Assembly (NCBI RefSeq): GCF_040676615.1
Contig: NZ_JBFAPI010000002.1
Coordinates: 434,001 to 498,000 of the forward strand
Direction: 5' to 3'
Source of the DNA: Asanoa sp040676615
Lineage (GTDB): Bacteria > Actinomycetota > Actinomycetes > Mycobacteriales > Micromonosporaceae
DNA: 64,000 nt
Shown here: positions 63,789-64,000 of the stretch, in pieces
Layout of the letters: every line of letters starts with the position of its first letter
Numbering within the stretch: the stretch's first letter is position 1
Position numbers and translations under genes: made by a program
Notes under the pieces: generated by a model
What the model was told of the DNA's origin: nothing
Seen by the model: the letters and a program-made list of their open reading frames with translations, nothing else
Database searches by the model: none

Positions 63789-64000
63789 GTGCGTGGCTGG
63801 TTGCGCGAGACGGCGGGTGGACTGCCCAAGACGTTCTGGTATCTGTGGTGCGGCACCCTGGTCAACCGGCTCGGCGGCTTCGTACTGATCTTCCTCACCG
63901 TCTACCTGACCAAGGAACGCGGTTTCAGCGACATCCAGGCCGGCCTCGTGGTCGGCCTGTGGAGCGCCGGCGGCGGCGTCGGCACGATGGTCGGCGGCGT
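63789..64000 (+). CDS. MFS transporter, N-terminal fragment
   Basis: The gene runs past the window end. The 70 visible residues begin VRGWLRETAGGLPKTFWYLW, then a membrane helix NRLGGFVLIFLTVYLTKERG, and the MFS-typical loop FSDIQAGLVVGLWSAGGGVG. This is the usual first two helices of a DHA-type exporter. The GTG at 63789 has no strong ribosome site. The 152-bp gap before it holds nothing recognisable. Confidence 0.75.
   Translation, partial: MRGWLRETAGGLPKTFWYLWCGTLVNRLGGFVLIFLTVYLTKERGFSDIQAGLVVGLWSAGGGVGTMVGG

Noticed and set aside
1..64000. tRNA, rRNA, CRISPR or transposon genes
   Set aside because: No clover-leaf-like tRNA pattern, rRNA core, regular spacer repeat or transposase motif was found in the gaps by eye.

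Overview
The window is chromosomal DNA of a high-GC actinobacterium. Codon third positions are almost all G or C, GTG starts are very common, and many genes have the actinobacterial leaderless layout, a TANNNT -10 element 6-7 nt before the start codon. The developmental pair bldN-rsbN, the rex-hemACDB operon, the 33-codon ribosomal protein gene bS22 and senX3-regX3-phoU-gpmA point to a sporulating or mycelial lineage. Micromonosporaceae is my best guess. The genus cannot be told from the sequence.

The left third (1-27 kb) is housekeeping and accessory metabolism. It starts with the end of a small membrane protein, then two SDR oxidoreductases around a CitE-like CoA-ester lyase, an EamA transporter, a HAD hydrolase, a PadR/membrane-protein pair and a PhzF protein. 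Next comes a block resembling the mycobacterial Rv1207-Rv1232c region: MgtE-N/CBS protein, DUF1003 protein, Mrp, TatB, HtrA, O-methyltransferase, PepA, DUF3117, PaaX-ECH, Tag, DivIVA-like protein and FolP2-like protein. The sigE-rseA pair that lies between the methyltransferase and htrA in mycobacteria is missing. An orphan nuoA, a surface protein, korAB and a two-TM K+ channel close this part.

The middle (27-37 kb) looks more lineage-specific. It holds a 1055-residue cyclase-homology/NB-ARC/TPR-like regulator with a 15-bp tandem repeat, an FmdB-type zinc ribbon, a lytic transglycosylase, a double GNAT protein, a secreted LTD/nuclease/Calx-beta protein and an XRE regulator. The XRE gene is preceded by two perfect DnaA boxes and a very large hairpin.

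The right part (37-64 kb) follows the conserved actinobacterial gpm-senX3-regX3...hemACDB order (Rv0489-Rv0512 in M. tuberculosis). It contains rex-hemACDB with a Rex operator, a two-component pair, a CoA ligase-glutaredoxin-HAD cluster, bldN-rsbN with a short upstream ORF, a SerB-like phosphatase, an acyltransferase, an epimerase, bS22, an excisionase-type HTH protein, a membrane metallopeptidase where proC might be expected, proline dehydrogenase, a CGNR protein, a TIM-barrel protein, Ppx/GppA, a Cys-rich protein, regX3, senX3, phoU and gpmA. A partial MFS gene ends the window.

No rRNA, tRNA, CRISPR array, transposase, prophage or biosynthetic megacluster was recognised. The most distinctive structural signals are six convergent gene pairs that share a CTAG double stop, the widespread leaderless starts, and a hairpin-forming intergenic repeat family seen at 37 kb and 51 kb.
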